Shown: positions 1 to 9,107, numbered from the stretch's first letter. The stretch is 64,000 nt of DNA from Superficieibacter sp. HKU1 (GCF_029319185.1 NZ_CP119754.1:1054001-1118000); one strand, 5' to 3'. Numbers and translations: made by a program. Notes: generated by a model from the sequence alone, not told the origin.

Positions 1-471
1 GCGCAGCAGATGGAAGTTTTAATCCATCCGCAGTCGGTGATTCATTCGATGGTTCGCTATCGTGATGGCAGCGTGCTGGCTCAGCTTGGCGAGCCGGATA
101 TGCGCACGCCCATCGCGCATACGATGGGCTGGCCGGGGCGCGTTGCTTCCGGGGTGAAGCCGCTGGATTTCTGTAAACTGAGCCAGTTAACGTTCGCCAC
201 GCCTGATTACGATCGCTATCCGTGCCTGAAACTGGCCATGGATGCGTTTGAGCAGGGGCAGGCGTTAACTACCGCGCTGAATGCCGCGAATGAAATCGCG
301 GTGGCGGCGTTTTTAGCCTCGCAGATCCGCTTCACGGAGATTGCGGCCCTGAATCTGGCGGTGCTGGAACAGGTCGACGCGCAAGAACCGCAAAGCATTG
401 AGGATGTGCTGGCTGTAGACGCCAGGGCGCGTGAGATCGCACACCGACAGGTGGCACGTCTCGCCAGTTGA
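1..471 (+). CDS. dxr: 1-deoxy-D-xylulose 5-phosphate reductoisomerase, C-terminal part
   Basis: This is the last 156 codons of DXR (IspC), the cytoplasmic enzyme that rearranges and reduces 1-deoxyxylulose 5-phosphate to methylerythritol 4-phosphate, the committed step of the MEP isoprenoid pathway. The 5' end lies outside the window and the reading frame is open from base 1 (GCG CAG CAG). Visible family features are the VLIHPQSVIHSMV stretch, the PIAHTMGWP segment and the late NAANEIAVAAFL helix. The C-terminal helical domain reaches a normal end. It precedes uppS, which uses the isoprenoid products, as in E. coli. Confidence 0.97.
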   Translation, partial: AQQMEVLIHPQSVIHSMVRYRDGSVLAQLGEPDMRTPIAHTMGWPGRVASGVKPLDFCKLSQLTFATPDYDRYPCLKLAMDAFEQGQALTTALNAANEIAVAAFLASQIRFTEIAALNLAVLEQVDAQEPQSIEDVLAVDARAREIAHRQVARLAS

Positions 472-574
472 CGATAATCCGCGCGGGTATCGCTGAGGTA
501 TTTGTTAGCGCTGTGCTTCAGTGATATAGTCTGCGCCACCTGATTGCAGAAAATTAATAATTTGTAATCACGTG

Positions 575-600
575 AGCCGTGGTGAAACACGGCTTTTTTA
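575..600 (+). terminator. Rho-independent terminator after dxr
   Basis: A seven-base-pair stem (AGCCGTG / CACGGCT) with a short loop is followed directly by a run of six T. It lies about 100 bases after the dxr stop and ahead of uppS, so it can separate dxr transcription from the uppS-cdsA-rseP group, which then needs its own promoter in the remaining gap. No function other than termination or attenuation is evident. Confidence 0.7.
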
Positions 601-660
601 CGAGAAAGCGTCACTATTCCGGAGCATCGCTAATCCCTTTTCATGGACTAAAAACGCGTT

Positions 661-1419
661 ATGTTGTCTGCTAATCAACCAATCGGCGAAAGTTTGCCTG
701 CGCATGGCTGCCGCCACGTCGCGATAATCATGGATGGCAATGGTCGCTGGGCGAAGAGACAGGGAAAAATCCGTGCCTTCGGACACAAGGCCGGGGCAAA
801 ATCCGTCCGACGTGCGGTCTCTTTTGCGGCGAATAACGGCATAGATGCGTTGACGCTTTACGCTTTCAGTAGCGAAAACTGGAATCGTCCGGCGCAGGAA
901 GTGAGTGCATTGATGGAGCTGTTTGTGTGGGCGCTGGATAGCGAAGTCAAAAGCCTGCACCGCCATAATGTCCGTTTACGTATTATCGGTGATATCAATG
1001 GCTTTAACTCACGTTTGCAGGACAGGATCCGTAAAGCTGAAGCGTTGACCGAGAAAAATACCGGGCTGACGTTAAATATTGCAGCTAATTATGGTGGACG
1101 CTGGGATATTATCCAGGGAGTGCAGCAACTTGCCACGCAGGTTCAGGAAGGGCTTCTGCGACCCGATCAAATTAATGAAGAGATGCTAAGTCAGCAAATC
1201 TGCATGCATGAACTGGCTCCTGTAGATTTAGTAATTAGGACGGGCGGAGAGCATCGCATTAGTAACTTTTTGCTTTGGCAAATTGCCTATGCCGAGCTTT
1301 ACTTTACGGATGTTCTCTGGCCTGATTTCGATGAACAAGACTTTGAAGGTGCGCTGCATGCCTTTGCCAATCGAGAGCGTCGCTTCGGCGGCACGGAGCC
1401 CGGTGTTGACAACGCCTGA
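661..1419 (+). CDS. uppS: Undecaprenyl pyrophosphate synthase
   Basis: A 252-residue cis-prenyltransferase (IspU/UppS). It adds eight isopentenyl units to farnesyl diphosphate to make the C55 lipid carrier for peptidoglycan, O-antigen and other wall polymers; it works at the inner face of the membrane. The P-loop-like DGNGRWAK motif begins at Asp25 and binds the allylic diphosphate. The C-terminal RTGGEHRISNFLLWQ motif and the ERRFGG tail bind isopentenyl diphosphate. Length matches the E. coli enzyme (253). The stop is 12 bases before the TTG start of cdsA, so the two are co-transcribed and probably translationally coupled. The ATG at 661 gives the family-typical N-terminus. Confidence 0.97.
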   Translation: MLSANQPIGESLPAHGCRHVAIIMDGNGRWAKRQGKIRAFGHKAGAKSVRRAVSFAANNGIDALTLYAFSSENWNRPAQEVSALMELFVWALDSEVKSLHRHNVRLRIIGDINGFNSRLQDRIRKAEALTEKNTGLTLNIAANYGGRWDIIQGVQQLATQVQEGLLRPDQINEEMLSQQICMHELAPVDLVIRTGGEHRISNFLLWQIAYAELYFTDVLWPDFDEQDFEGALHAFANRERRFGGTEPGVDNA

Positions 1420-1431
1420 TGGGGGTCGCTT

Positions 1432-2289
1432 TTGCTGAAGTATCGTCTGATTTCTGCTTTTGTACTCATTCCCATCGTCATTGCGGCGCTATTTTTATTG
1501 CCCCCAATGGGCTTTGGCATTTTGACACTGGTCGTTTGCATGTTGGCCGCGTGGGAGTGGGGCCAGCTAAGCGGCTTTACCTCCAGAACCCAGCGTGTCT
1601 GGCTGGCCGTGCTCTGTGGCCTGCTGCTGGCGTTAATGTTGTTTATGCTGCCGGAGTACCATAACAATCTCCATCAACCGGTAATTGAGATCTCACTCTG
1701 GGCCTCGCTTGCCTGGTGGATCGTAGCGCTGGTGCTGGTGCTGTTTTACCCGGCGTCGGCTGCAATGTGGCGAAACTCAAAAACATTACGCCTGATTTTT
1801 GGTTTGCTCACTATTATTCCTTTTTTCTGGGGTATGGTGGTGCTGCGGGCCTGGCATTACACTATCAATCCTTATAGCGGCGCGCTGTGGCTGCTGTATG
1901 TTATGATCCTCGTCTGGGGCGCGGATTCCGGTGCTTACATGTTTGGTAAGCTGTTTGGCAAACATAAGCTGGCACCGAAGGTTTCTCCGGGAAAAACCTG
2001 GCAGGGCTTTATTGGCGGGCTATTTACGGCAGCCATTATCTCCTGGGCCTACGGGCAATGGGCTAATCTGGACGTTGCCCCGGCAACGCTGCTTATTTGC
2101 TCGGTTGTTGCCGCGCTGGCATCTGTGCTGGGTGATTTAACGGAAAGTATGTTTAAGCGTGAAGCCGGGATCAAAGACAGTGGTCATTTGATTCCAGGAC
2201 ACGGTGGGATTCTGGATCGTATCGATAGCCTGACGGCAGCGGTACCGGTCTTTGCCTGCCTGCTGTTGTTAGTCTTCAGGATGGTTTAA
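1432..2289 (+). CDS. cdsA: Phosphatidate cytidylyltransferase (CDP-diglyceride synthase)
   Basis: A 285-residue polytopic inner-membrane enzyme that makes CDP-diacylglycerol from phosphatidic acid and CTP, the precursor of all phospholipids. The start is TTG (MLKYRLISAF), the same as in E. coli, with a GGGGG ribosome-binding stretch at 1421-1425; an ATG at 1419 is out of frame. Many hydrophobic segments are visible, and the C-terminal CdsA signature is present around residues 240-265 (KREAGIKDSGH, then GHGGILDRIDS). It sits between uppS and rseP with short gaps, consistent with a single envelope operon. Confidence 0.97.
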   Translation: MLKYRLISAFVLIPIVIAALFLLPPMGFGILTLVVCMLAAWEWGQLSGFTSRTQRVWLAVLCGLLLALMLFMLPEYHNNLHQPVIEISLWASLAWWIVALVLVLFYPASAAMWRNSKTLRLIFGLLTIIPFFWGMVVLRAWHYTINPYSGALWLLYVMILVWGADSGAYMFGKLFGKHKLAPKVSPGKTWQGFIGGLFTAAIISWAYGQWANLDVAPATLLICSVVAALASVLGDLTESMFKREAGIKDSGHLIPGHGGILDRIDSLTAAVPVFACLLLLVFRMV

Positions 2290-2300
2290 CGGAAGGTTTT

Positions 2301-3650
2301 ATGCTGAGCATTCTCTGGAATCTGGCCGCGTTCATCGTCGCGCTGGGTGTGCTGATCACCGTGCATGAATTTGGCCATTTCTGGGTTGCTCGCCGCTGTG
2401 GCGTTCGTGTTGAACGCTTTTCTATCGGTTTCGGCAAAGCGCTGTGGCGGCGCACCGATCGCCAGGGAACCGAATTCGTCATCGCCCTGATCCCGCTGGG
2501 CGGCTACGTCAAAATGCTGGATGAGCGCGTCGAGCCGGTTGCTCCGGAGATGCGCCACTACGCCTTCAATAACAAAACGGTTGGTCAGCGTGCGGCGATT
2601 ATTGCCGCGGGTCCCGTCGCAAATTTCATCTTCGCTATCTTTGCTTACTGGCTGGTATTTATTATCGGCGTGCCCGGTATACGACCGGTAATTGGTGAAA
2701 TAACACCCAATTCGGTGGCTGCCGAAGCACAAATTGCACCTGGTACGGAACTTAAAGCGGTAGACGGTATCGAAACGCCTGATTGGGATGCTGTGCGTCT
2801 TGAGCTGGTAGCGAAAATCGGTGAGAAACAAACCACTGTGAGTGTTGCCCCACCAGGCAGCGATAAACGACAGGATAAAGTTCTCGATTTACGTCACTGG
2901 AACTTTGAGCCGGACAAAGAAGATCCAATTGCTTCTTTGGGTATACGTCCGCGCGGCGCGCAGATAGAATCAGTGCTGGCAGAAGTGCAGACAGGCTCTG
3001 CTGCACAAAAAGCAGGTTTGCAAGCAGGCGACAGGATCGTTAAAGTCGATGGTCAGCCGCTTACACAGTGGTCGACTTTTGTAACTCTGGTGCGTAACAA
3101 TCCGGGTAAAGGGTTGGCACTTGAGATAGAAAGACAGGGGAGCCCCTTGTCATTGACCTTAATACCGGATACAAAACCCGGTAATAAGGCAGAAGGGTTT
3201 GCGGGGGTTGTACCAAAAGTCATCCCGCTCCCGGATGAGTACAAAACAGTACGCCAGTATGGGCCATTCAGTGCCATCGCGCAGGCCACGGATAAAACGT
3301 GGCAACTCATGTCGTTGACGGTCAGGATGCTGGGAAAATTGATAACCGGTGACGTAAAACTGAACAACCTTAGTGGGCCGATTTCTATCGCTCAGGGGGC
3401 TGGGATGTCAGCGGAGTTTGGGTTGATTTACTATCTGATGTTCCTTGCGCTCATCAGTGTGAATCTGGGTATCATCAACCTGTTCCCGCTGCCCGTTCTT
3501 GACGGGGGTCATCTGCTCTTTTTAGCGATTGAAAAGCTAAAAGGCGCTCCGGTATCCGAGCGAGTTCAAGACTTTAGTTATCGCATTGGCTCGATTTTGC
3601 TGGTGTTGTTAATGGGGCTTGCACTTTTCAATGATTTCTCTCGGTTGTAA
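2301..3650 (+). CDS. rseP: Site-2 protease RseP
   Basis: A 449-residue intramembrane zinc metalloprotease that makes the second cut in anti-sigma factor RseA, freeing sigma-E under envelope stress, and clears remnant signal peptides. The zinc motif HEFGH is at His22-Glu23-His26 in the first membrane segment, and the third ligand is in the NLFPLPVLDGGHL motif near the C-terminus. Two central PDZ domains lie roughly between residues 115 and 310; the second contains the AGLQAGDRI element. It begins 11 bases after cdsA and ends about 30 bases before bamA. In E. coli, promoters for the downstream genes lie within this gene; I did not locate one here. Confidence 0.97.
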   Translation: MLSILWNLAAFIVALGVLITVHEFGHFWVARRCGVRVERFSIGFGKALWRRTDRQGTEFVIALIPLGGYVKMLDERVEPVAPEMRHYAFNNKTVGQRAAIIAAGPVANFIFAIFAYWLVFIIGVPGIRPVIGEITPNSVAAEAQIAPGTELKAVDGIETPDWDAVRLELVAKIGEKQTTVSVAPPGSDKRQDKVLDLRHWNFEPDKEDPIASLGIRPRGAQIESVLAEVQTGSAAQKAGLQAGDRIVKVDGQPLTQWSTFVTLVRNNPGKGLALEIERQGSPLSLTLIPDTKPGNKAEGFAGVVPKVIPLPDEYKTVRQYGPFSAIAQATDKTWQLMSLTVRMLGKLITGDVKLNNLSGPISIAQGAGMSAEFGLIYYLMFLALISVNLGIINLFPLPVLDGGHLLFLAIEKLKGAPVSERVQDFSYRIGSILLVLLMGLALFNDFSRL

Positions 3651-3681
3651 GAGAGAGTGTTAGGAAGAACGCATAATAACG

Positions 3682-6117
3682 ATGGCGATGAAAAAGTTGC
3701 TTATAGCGTCGCTGCTGTTCAGCAGCGCCACCGTATACGGTGCTGAAGGGTTCGTAGTGAAGGACATTCATTTCGAAGGCCTGCAGCGAGTCGCTGTTGG
3801 TGCGGCCCTCCTGAGTATGCCTGTTCGCGCTGGCGACACGGTTAATGACGAAGACATCAGTAATACCATTCGCGCTTTGTTCGCTACGGGCAACTTTGAG
3901 GATGTCCGTGTCCTGCGCGATGGCGATACGCTGTTGGTTCAGGTGAAGGAACGTCCGACCATTGCCAGCATCACTTTCTCCGGTAACAAATCGGTGAAAG
4001 ATGACATGCTCAAGCAAAACCTTGAAGCCTCTGGCGTGCGTGTGGGCGAATCTCTGGACCGTACCACCCTCTCCGACATTGAGAAGGGTCTGGAAGACTT
4101 CTACTACAGCGTGGGTAAATACAGCGCCAGCGTGAAGGCGGTTGTAACGCCGCTGCCGCGTAACCGCGTTGACCTGAAACTGGTTTTCCAGGAAGGCGTC
4201 TCGGCACAAATCCAGCAGATTAACATTGTCGGCAACCATGCCTTCAGCACGGAAGAGCTGATCTCGCACTTCCAGCTGCGCGATGAAGTGCCATGGTGGA
4301 ACGTGGTGGGCGATCGTAAATATCAGAAGCAGAAGCTGGCGGGCGACCTTGAAACCCTGCGCAGCTACTATCTGGATCGCGGCTATGCACGTTTCAATAT
4401 CGACTCCACCCAGGTCAGCCTGACGCCGGATAAAAAAGGCATCTACGTGACGGTGAATATCACCGAAGGCGATCAGTATAAGCTGCAAAGCGTTGAGGTC
4501 AGCGGCAACCTGGCAGGGCATTCAACCGATATTGAAAGGCTGACCAAAATCGAGCCGGGTGAACTCTACAACGGCACCAAAGTGACCAAAATGGAAGATG
4601 ATATCAAAAAGCTTCTGGGTCGCTATGGTTATGCCTATCCGCGCGTTCAGTCGCAGCCGGAAATTAACGACGCTGATAAAACGGTCAAACTGCACGTCAA
4701 CGTTGACGCTGGTAACCGTTACTACGTGCGCAAGATCCGCTTTGAAGGTAACGATACTTCCAAGGACGCCGTTCTGCGCCGTGAAATGCGTCAAATGGAA
4801 GGCGCATGGCTGGGCAGCGACCTCGTCGATCAAGGTAAAGAGCGTCTGAATCGTCTTGGCTATTTTGAAACGGTTGATACCGATACGCAGCGCGTGCCGG
4901 GTCGTCCGGATCAGGTTGACGTGGTCTATAAGGTCAAAGAGCGTAACACCGGTAGCTTTAACTTCGGTGTCGGTTACGGTACGGAAAGCGGCGTTAGCTT
5001 CCAGGCAGGCGTTCAGCAGGATAACTGGTTAGGTACCGGTTACTCGGTAGGTATCAACGGTACCAAGAACGACTACCAGACTTATACTGAGCTTTCAGTC
5101 ACCGACCCGTACTTCACCGTTGATGGTGTGAGCCTCGGCGGCCGTGTGTTCTATAACGACTTTGAAGCAGATGATGCGGATCTGTCCGGCTATACCAATA
5201 AAAGCTATGGTACGGACTTAACGCTGGGCTTCCCGGTTAACGAATACAACACGCTGCGTGCGGGTGTAGGCTATGTCCACAACTCCCTGTCCAATATGGA
5301 ACCGCAGGTTGCGATGTGGCGTTATCTGAATTCAATGGGTGAATACCCGAGCACGACGGATGAAGATAACAGCTTCAAGTCAGACGATTTCACCTTTAAC
5401 TACGGCTGGACCTATAACAAACTGGACCGTGGCTTCTTCCCGACGGAAGGTACGCGTGTCAACCTGAACGGTAAAGTGACCATTCCGGGTTCTGATAACG
5501 AGTACTATAAAGCAACGCTGGATACCGCGACTTATGTGCCGGTGGACGACGACCATAAGTGGGTGGTTCTGGGCCGTACGAAAGTGGGTTATGGTGATGG
5601 CTTAGGCAGCAAAGAATTGCCGTTCTACGAGAACTTCTATGCCGGTGGCTCCAGCACCGTGCGTGGCTTCCAGTCCAACACCATCGGTCCAAAAGCGGTT
5701 TATTATCCCCATACCGTGAATAACTACGACAGTGATGATGATTATGATTGCGCCGTGGAAAATGGTGCATCGGATATCTGTAAGTCAGATGATGCCGTAG
5801 GGGGTAACGCGATGGCGGTGGCGAGCCTGGAGTTCATCACTCCAACGCCGTTTATTAGCGAAAAATATGCGAATTCGGTCCGTACCTCGTTCTTCTGGGA
5901 TGCAGGTACCGTCTGGGATACGAACTGGGATACTGGTTCTGCTCCATCAGACGTGCCGGACTATAGCGATCCGAGCAATATCCGTATGTCTGCGGGTATT
6001 GCATTACAATGGATGTCCCCATTGGGGCCGTTGGTCTTCTCCTACGCCCAGCCGTTTAAAAAGTACGATGGAGACAAGGCAGAGCAGTTCCAGTTTAACA
6101 TTGGTAAAACCTGGTAA
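3682..6117 (+). CDS. bamA: Outer membrane protein assembly factor BamA
   Basis: An 811-residue Omp85 protein, the core of the BAM complex that folds beta-barrels into the outer membrane. The signal peptide is cut before AEGF (about residue 21). Five periplasmic POTRA domains follow to about residue 420, then a 16-strand barrel. The conserved VRGF motif of loop 6 is at residues 660-663. Cys690 and Cys700 sit in the same loop at the positions of the E. coli disulfide. The terminal aromatic residue is Trp. Surface loops, especially the acid-rich one around 680-705, differ in sequence and length from those I recall for E. coli and S. Typhimurium (about 804-810 residues). ATG at 3682 gives the usual MAMKKLLI start. 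Confidence 0.98.
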   Translation: MAMKKLLIASLLFSSATVYGAEGFVVKDIHFEGLQRVAVGAALLSMPVRAGDTVNDEDISNTIRALFATGNFEDVRVLRDGDTLLVQVKERPTIASITFSGNKSVKDDMLKQNLEASGVRVGESLDRTTLSDIEKGLEDFYYSVGKYSASVKAVVTPLPRNRVDLKLVFQEGVSAQIQQINIVGNHAFSTEELISHFQLRDEVPWWNVVGDRKYQKQKLAGDLETLRSYYLDRGYARFNIDSTQVSLTPDKKGIYVTVNITEGDQYKLQSVEVSGNLAGHSTDIERLTKIEPGELYNGTKVTKMEDDIKKLLGRYGYAYPRVQSQPEINDADKTVKLHVNVDAGNRYYVRKIRFEGNDTSKDAVLRREMRQMEGAWLGSDLVDQGKERLNRLGYFETVDTDTQRVPGRPDQVDVVYKVKERNTGSFNFGVGYGTESGVSFQAGVQQDNWLGTGYSVGINGTKNDYQTYTELSVTDPYFTVDGVSLGGRVFYNDFEADDADLSGYTNKSYGTDLTLGFPVNEYNTLRAGVGYVHNSLSNMEPQVAMWRYLNSMGEYPSTTDEDNSFKSDDFTFNYGWTYNKLDRGFFPTEGTRVNLNGKVTIPGSDNEYYKATLDTATYVPVDDDHKWVVLGRTKVGYGDGLGSKELPFYENFYAGGSSTVRGFQSNTIGPKAVYYPHTVNNYDSDDDYDCAVENGASDICKSDDAVGGNAMAVASLEFITPTPFISEKYANSVRTSFFWDAGTVWDTNWDTGSAPSDVPDYSDPSNIRMSAGIALQWMSPLGPLVFSYAQPFKKYDGDKAEQFQFNIGKTW

Positions 6118-6160
6118 TTGTGCCCTGCAAAGGAATGCAATTGTAGTGTAGCGCTGACAT

Positions 6161-6216
6161 CAGTTGATCCCGCAAGGGATCAACTGGTCACGCAAAGAAC
6201 GGTACCTGCGGGTACC
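6161..6216 (+). repeat. Two perfect hairpins between bamA and skp
   Basis: Bases 6161-6186 form a perfect 11-bp stem (CAGTTGATCCC paired with GGGATCAACTG) capped by GCAA, a stable GNRA tetraloop. Bases 6201-6216 form a second hairpin (GGTACC, loop TGCG, GGTACC). Neither has a T tract, so they are not classical terminators. They may protect the 3' end of bamA mRNA or partly attenuate transcription so that skp is expressed at a different level. Confidence 0.6.
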
Positions 6217-6239
6217 AATGGGATGGTAAGGAGTTTATT

Positions 6240-6725
6240 GTGAAAAAGTGGTTATTAGCGGCAGGTCTTGGTTTAGCAATGGTTACCTCTGCTCAGGCAG
6301 CGGACAAAATCGCAGTTGTTAACATGGGTAGCCTCTTCCAGCAGGTAGCACAGAAAACTGGCGTCTCTAATTCTCTTGAAAATGAGTTTAAAGGCCGCGC
6401 GGCTGAGCTGCAGAAAATGGAAGGCGACCTGCAAAGCAAAATGCAGCGCTTACAGTCTATGAAAGCCGGTTCTGAACGTACCAGGCTGGAAAAAGATGTT
6501 ATGGCGCAGCGCCAGACTTTCGCTCAGAAAGCGCAGGCTTTTGAGAAAGATCGTGCGCAACGTTCTAACCAGGAACGTACCAAACTGGTTACTCGTATCC
6601 AGACTGCAGTGAAATCTGTCGCGAACAGCCAGAACATCGATCTGGTTGTCGACGCCAATACCGTTGCTTACAACAGCAGCGATGTTAAAGACATCACCGC
6701 TGATGTGCTGAAACAGGTTAAATAA
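6240..6725 (+). CDS. skp: Periplasmic chaperone Skp (OmpH)
   Basis: A 161-residue periplasmic chaperone that holds unfolded outer-membrane proteins in its trimeric cavity and hands them to BamA. It has a Sec signal peptide (MKKWLLAAGLGL to AQA, cleaved before ADK), then a short beta core and a long charged helical hairpin (roughly residues 45-120) typical of the jellyfish tentacles. The start is GTG, with TAAGGAG just upstream (6228-6234). Placement right after bamA and before lpxD is universal in enterobacteria. Length equals E. coli Skp. Confidence 0.97.
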   Translation: MKKWLLAAGLGLAMVTSAQAADKIAVVNMGSLFQQVAQKTGVSNSLENEFKGRAAELQKMEGDLQSKMQRLQSMKAGSERTRLEKDVMAQRQTFAQKAQAFEKDRAQRSNQERTKLVTRIQTAVKSVANSQNIDLVVDANTVAYNSSDVKDITADVLKQVK

Positions 6726-6728
6726 GTA

Positions 6729-7754
6729 ATGCCTTCAATTCGACTGGCTGACTTAGCCCAGCAGTTGGATGCAGAGTTACACGGTGATGGCGATATCGTC
6801 ATCACCGCTGTCGCGTCCATGCAATCTGCTCAGGCAGGTCATATCACTTTCATGGTAAATCCTAAGTACCGTGAACACCTGGCCGCTTGCCAGGCGTCTG
6901 CTGTGGTGATGACGCCTGACGATCTTCCTTTTGCCACGAGCGCAGCGCTGGTAGTGAAAAATCCCTACCTGACCTATGCGCGGATGGCTCAAATTCTTGA
7001 TACCACCCCACAGCCAGCGCAGGATATCGCGCCGGGTGCGGTCATTGATCCTACGGCCCGACTGGGCAACAACGTTTCTGTCGGCGCAAATGCGGTAATT
7101 GAATCCGACGTTGAGCTGGGCGATAACGTGGTCATTGGCGCGGGTTGCTTCATCGGTAAAAAGACGAAAATCGGCGCGGGTACCCGACTTTGGGCCAACG
7201 TTAGCATTTACCATGAGATTGAGATCGGCGCACATTGCCTGATCCAGTCCAGTACGGTGATCGGTTCCGACGGCTTCGGCTATGCGAACGATCGTGGTAA
7301 CTGGGTGAAGATCCCGCAGTTAGGTCGCGTTATCATCGGCGATCGTGTTGAGATCGGCGCATGCACCACTATCGACCGCGGCGCGCTGGATGATACGATC
7401 ATCGGCAATGGCGTCATCATTGATAACCAGTGCCAGATTGCACATAACGTTGTGATTGGCGACAATACCGCAGTTGCGGGCGGCGTTATCATGGCAGGCA
7501 GCCTGAAAATTGGCCGTTACTGCATGATTGGCGGTGCCAGCGTAATCAACGGGCATATGGAAATCTGCGATAAGGTGACGGTCACGGGAATGGGTATGGT
7601 CATGCGTCCCATTACTGAGCCCGGCGTCTACTCATCCGGTATTCCGCTTCAGCCCAACAAGACATGGCGTAAAACCGCCGCTCTGGTGATGAATATTGAT
7701 GATATGAGTAAGCGTCTCAAAGCTATTGAGCGCAAGGTCAATCAACAAGACTAA
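6729..7754 (+). CDS. lpxD: UDP-3-O-(3-hydroxymyristoyl)glucosamine N-acyltransferase
   Basis: A 341-residue cytoplasmic acyltransferase for the third step of lipid A synthesis; it adds the N-linked 3-hydroxymyristoyl chain from acyl-ACP. It has an N-terminal uridine-binding domain (about 1-100), a left-handed beta-helix of hexapeptide repeats (about 100-300) and a C-terminal helix. The catalytic His is in QCQIAHNVVIGD, near residue 239. The start is three bases after the skp stop, so translation is coupled. Confidence 0.97.
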   Translation: MPSIRLADLAQQLDAELHGDGDIVITAVASMQSAQAGHITFMVNPKYREHLAACQASAVVMTPDDLPFATSAALVVKNPYLTYARMAQILDTTPQPAQDIAPGAVIDPTARLGNNVSVGANAVIESDVELGDNVVIGAGCFIGKKTKIGAGTRLWANVSIYHEIEIGAHCLIQSSTVIGSDGFGYANDRGNWVKIPQLGRVIIGDRVEIGACTTIDRGALDDTIIGNGVIIDNQCQIAHNVVIGDNTAVAGGVIMAGSLKIGRYCMIGGASVINGHMEICDKVTVTGMGMVMRPITEPGVYSSGIPLQPNKTWRKTAALVMNIDDMSKRLKAIERKVNQQD

Positions 7755-7782
7755 AACGTCACTCGATCGTGTCTGTACATTC

Positions 7783-7817
7783 CGGCCTGTTGGCATTCAT
7801 CAGATTGCCACAGGCCG
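7783..7817 (+). repeat. Bulged hairpin in the lpxD-fabZ gap
   Basis: Bases 7783-7795 (CGGCCTGTTGGCA) pair with 7806-7817 (TGCCACAGGCCG) to give a 12-bp stem with one bulged T and a 10-base loop. A T-rich but interrupted stretch follows. It may be a weak terminator or attenuator separating lpxD from fabZ, the only gap of about 100 bases inside this cluster. Confidence 0.5.
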
Positions 7818-7859
7818 TGTTATTATTGCTGTTCATTATATTTAGACAGGAAGAGTATT

Positions 7860-8315
7860 TTGACTACTGACACTCATACTCTGCATATTGAAGAGATTCT
7901 TGAGCTTCTGCCGCACCGTTATCCGTTTCTGCTGGTTGACCGCGTGCTGGATTTTGAAGAAGGTCGTTTTCTGCGCGCGGTGAAAAATGTCTCCGTAAAC
8001 GAGCCATTCTTTCAGGGCCACTTCCCCGGCAAGCCAATTTTACCCGGCGTGCTGATTCTGGAAGCGATGGCTCAGGCTACCGGTATTCTGGCGTTTAAAA
8101 GCGTTGGCAAACTGGAGCCAGGCGAGCTGTACTATTTCGCAGGTATTGACGAAGCGCGTTTCAAGCGCCCGGTTGTGCCTGGCGATCAAATGATCATGGA
8201 AGTCACTTTCGAGAAAACCCGCCGTGGCCTGACCCGCTTTAAAGGCGTGGCGCTGGTTGACGGTAAAGTTGTTTGTGAAGCTACGATGATGTGTGCGCGT
8301 AGCCGGGAGGCCTGA
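7860..8315 (+). CDS. fabZ: (3R)-hydroxyacyl-ACP dehydratase FabZ
   Basis: A 151-residue hot-dog-fold enzyme that dehydrates beta-hydroxyacyl-ACP in fatty acid elongation. It shares substrates with LpxA and LpxD, so it balances phospholipid against lipid A. The catalytic His is in FFQGHFPGKPILPGV, and the Glu is in the following LILEAMAQATG helix. The start is TTG at 7860, behind ACAGGAAGAG, as in E. coli. The stop is followed three bases later by the GTG start of lpxA. Confidence 0.97.
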   Translation: MTTDTHTLHIEEILELLPHRYPFLLVDRVLDFEEGRFLRAVKNVSVNEPFFQGHFPGKPILPGVLILEAMAQATGILAFKSVGKLEPGELYYFAGIDEARFKRPVVPGDQMIMEVTFEKTRRGLTRFKGVALVDGKVVCEATMMCARSREA

Positions 8316-8318
8316 TAC

Positions 8319-9107
8319 GTGATTGATAATACCGCCTTTGTTCATCCGACCGCCATTGTGGAAGAGGGTGCCGTCATCGGTGCCAGGGCGCACATTGGCC
8401 CGTTTTGTATTGTGGGACCCAACGTCGAGATCGGCGAAGGGACCGTACTGAAATCCCATGTTGTCGTTAATGGCCACACTAAAATTGGCCGTGACAACGA
8501 GATTTATCAGTTCGCTTCTATCGGCGAGGTTAACCAGGATCTTAAATATGCTGGTGAACCGACCCAGGTCGAAATTGGCGATCGCAACCGCATCCGCGAA
8601 AGCGTCACCATTCATCGTGGCACAGTACAGGGCGGTGGAGTGACGAAGGTGGGCAGCGACAACCTGCTGATGATCAACGCGCACGTCGCGCATGATTGTA
8701 CGGTAGGCAATCGCTGTATTCTTGCCAACAATGCTACGCTGGCAGGACACGTATCGCTGGACGACTATGTCATTATCGGCGGCATGACCGCCGTCCATCA
8801 GTTCTGCATCATTGGCGAACACGTGATGGTCGGGGGGTGCTCCGGTGTGGCGCAGGACGTTCCGCCGTTTGTGATTGCACAGGGCAACCACGCCACGCCG
8901 TTCGGTGTCAACATCGAAGGGCTGAAGCGCCGTGGGTTTAGCCGGGAAGCGATTACCGCTATCCGCAATGCCTACAAACTGCTTTACCGCAGTGGAAAAA
9001 CGCTGGAAGAAGCAAAACCAGAAATCGCTGAGCTGGCCGGACAACATCCGGAAGTTAAAGCCTTTACGGACTTCTTCGCACGTTCGACGCGCGGTCTGAT
9101 CCGTTAA
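8319..9107 (+). CDS. lpxA: UDP-N-acetylglucosamine O-acyltransferase
   Basis: A 262-residue trimeric enzyme for the first step of lipid A synthesis, transfer of 3-hydroxymyristoyl from ACP to the 3-OH of UDP-GlcNAc. The first 190 residues are hexapeptide repeats forming a left-handed beta-helix. The catalytic His is in the MINAHVAHDC segment (near residue 125), and the C-terminal 70 residues are helical. GTG start. The TAA stop shares its last A with the ATG of lpxB (TAATG), which implies termination-reinitiation coupling. Confidence 0.97.
   Translation: MIDNTAFVHPTAIVEEGAVIGARAHIGPFCIVGPNVEIGEGTVLKSHVVVNGHTKIGRDNEIYQFASIGEVNQDLKYAGEPTQVEIGDRNRIRESVTIHRGTVQGGGVTKVGSDNLLMINAHVAHDCTVGNRCILANNATLAGHVSLDDYVIIGGMTAVHQFCIIGEHVMVGGCSGVAQDVPPFVIAQGNHATPFGVNIEGLKRRGFSREAITAIRNAYKLLYRSGKTLEEAKPEIAELAGQHPEVKAFTDFFARSTRGLIR

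Noticed and set aside
3628..4521. 297-codon minus-strand frame opposite bamA
   Set aside because: It is a shadow of the POTRA-coding region with no independent support.
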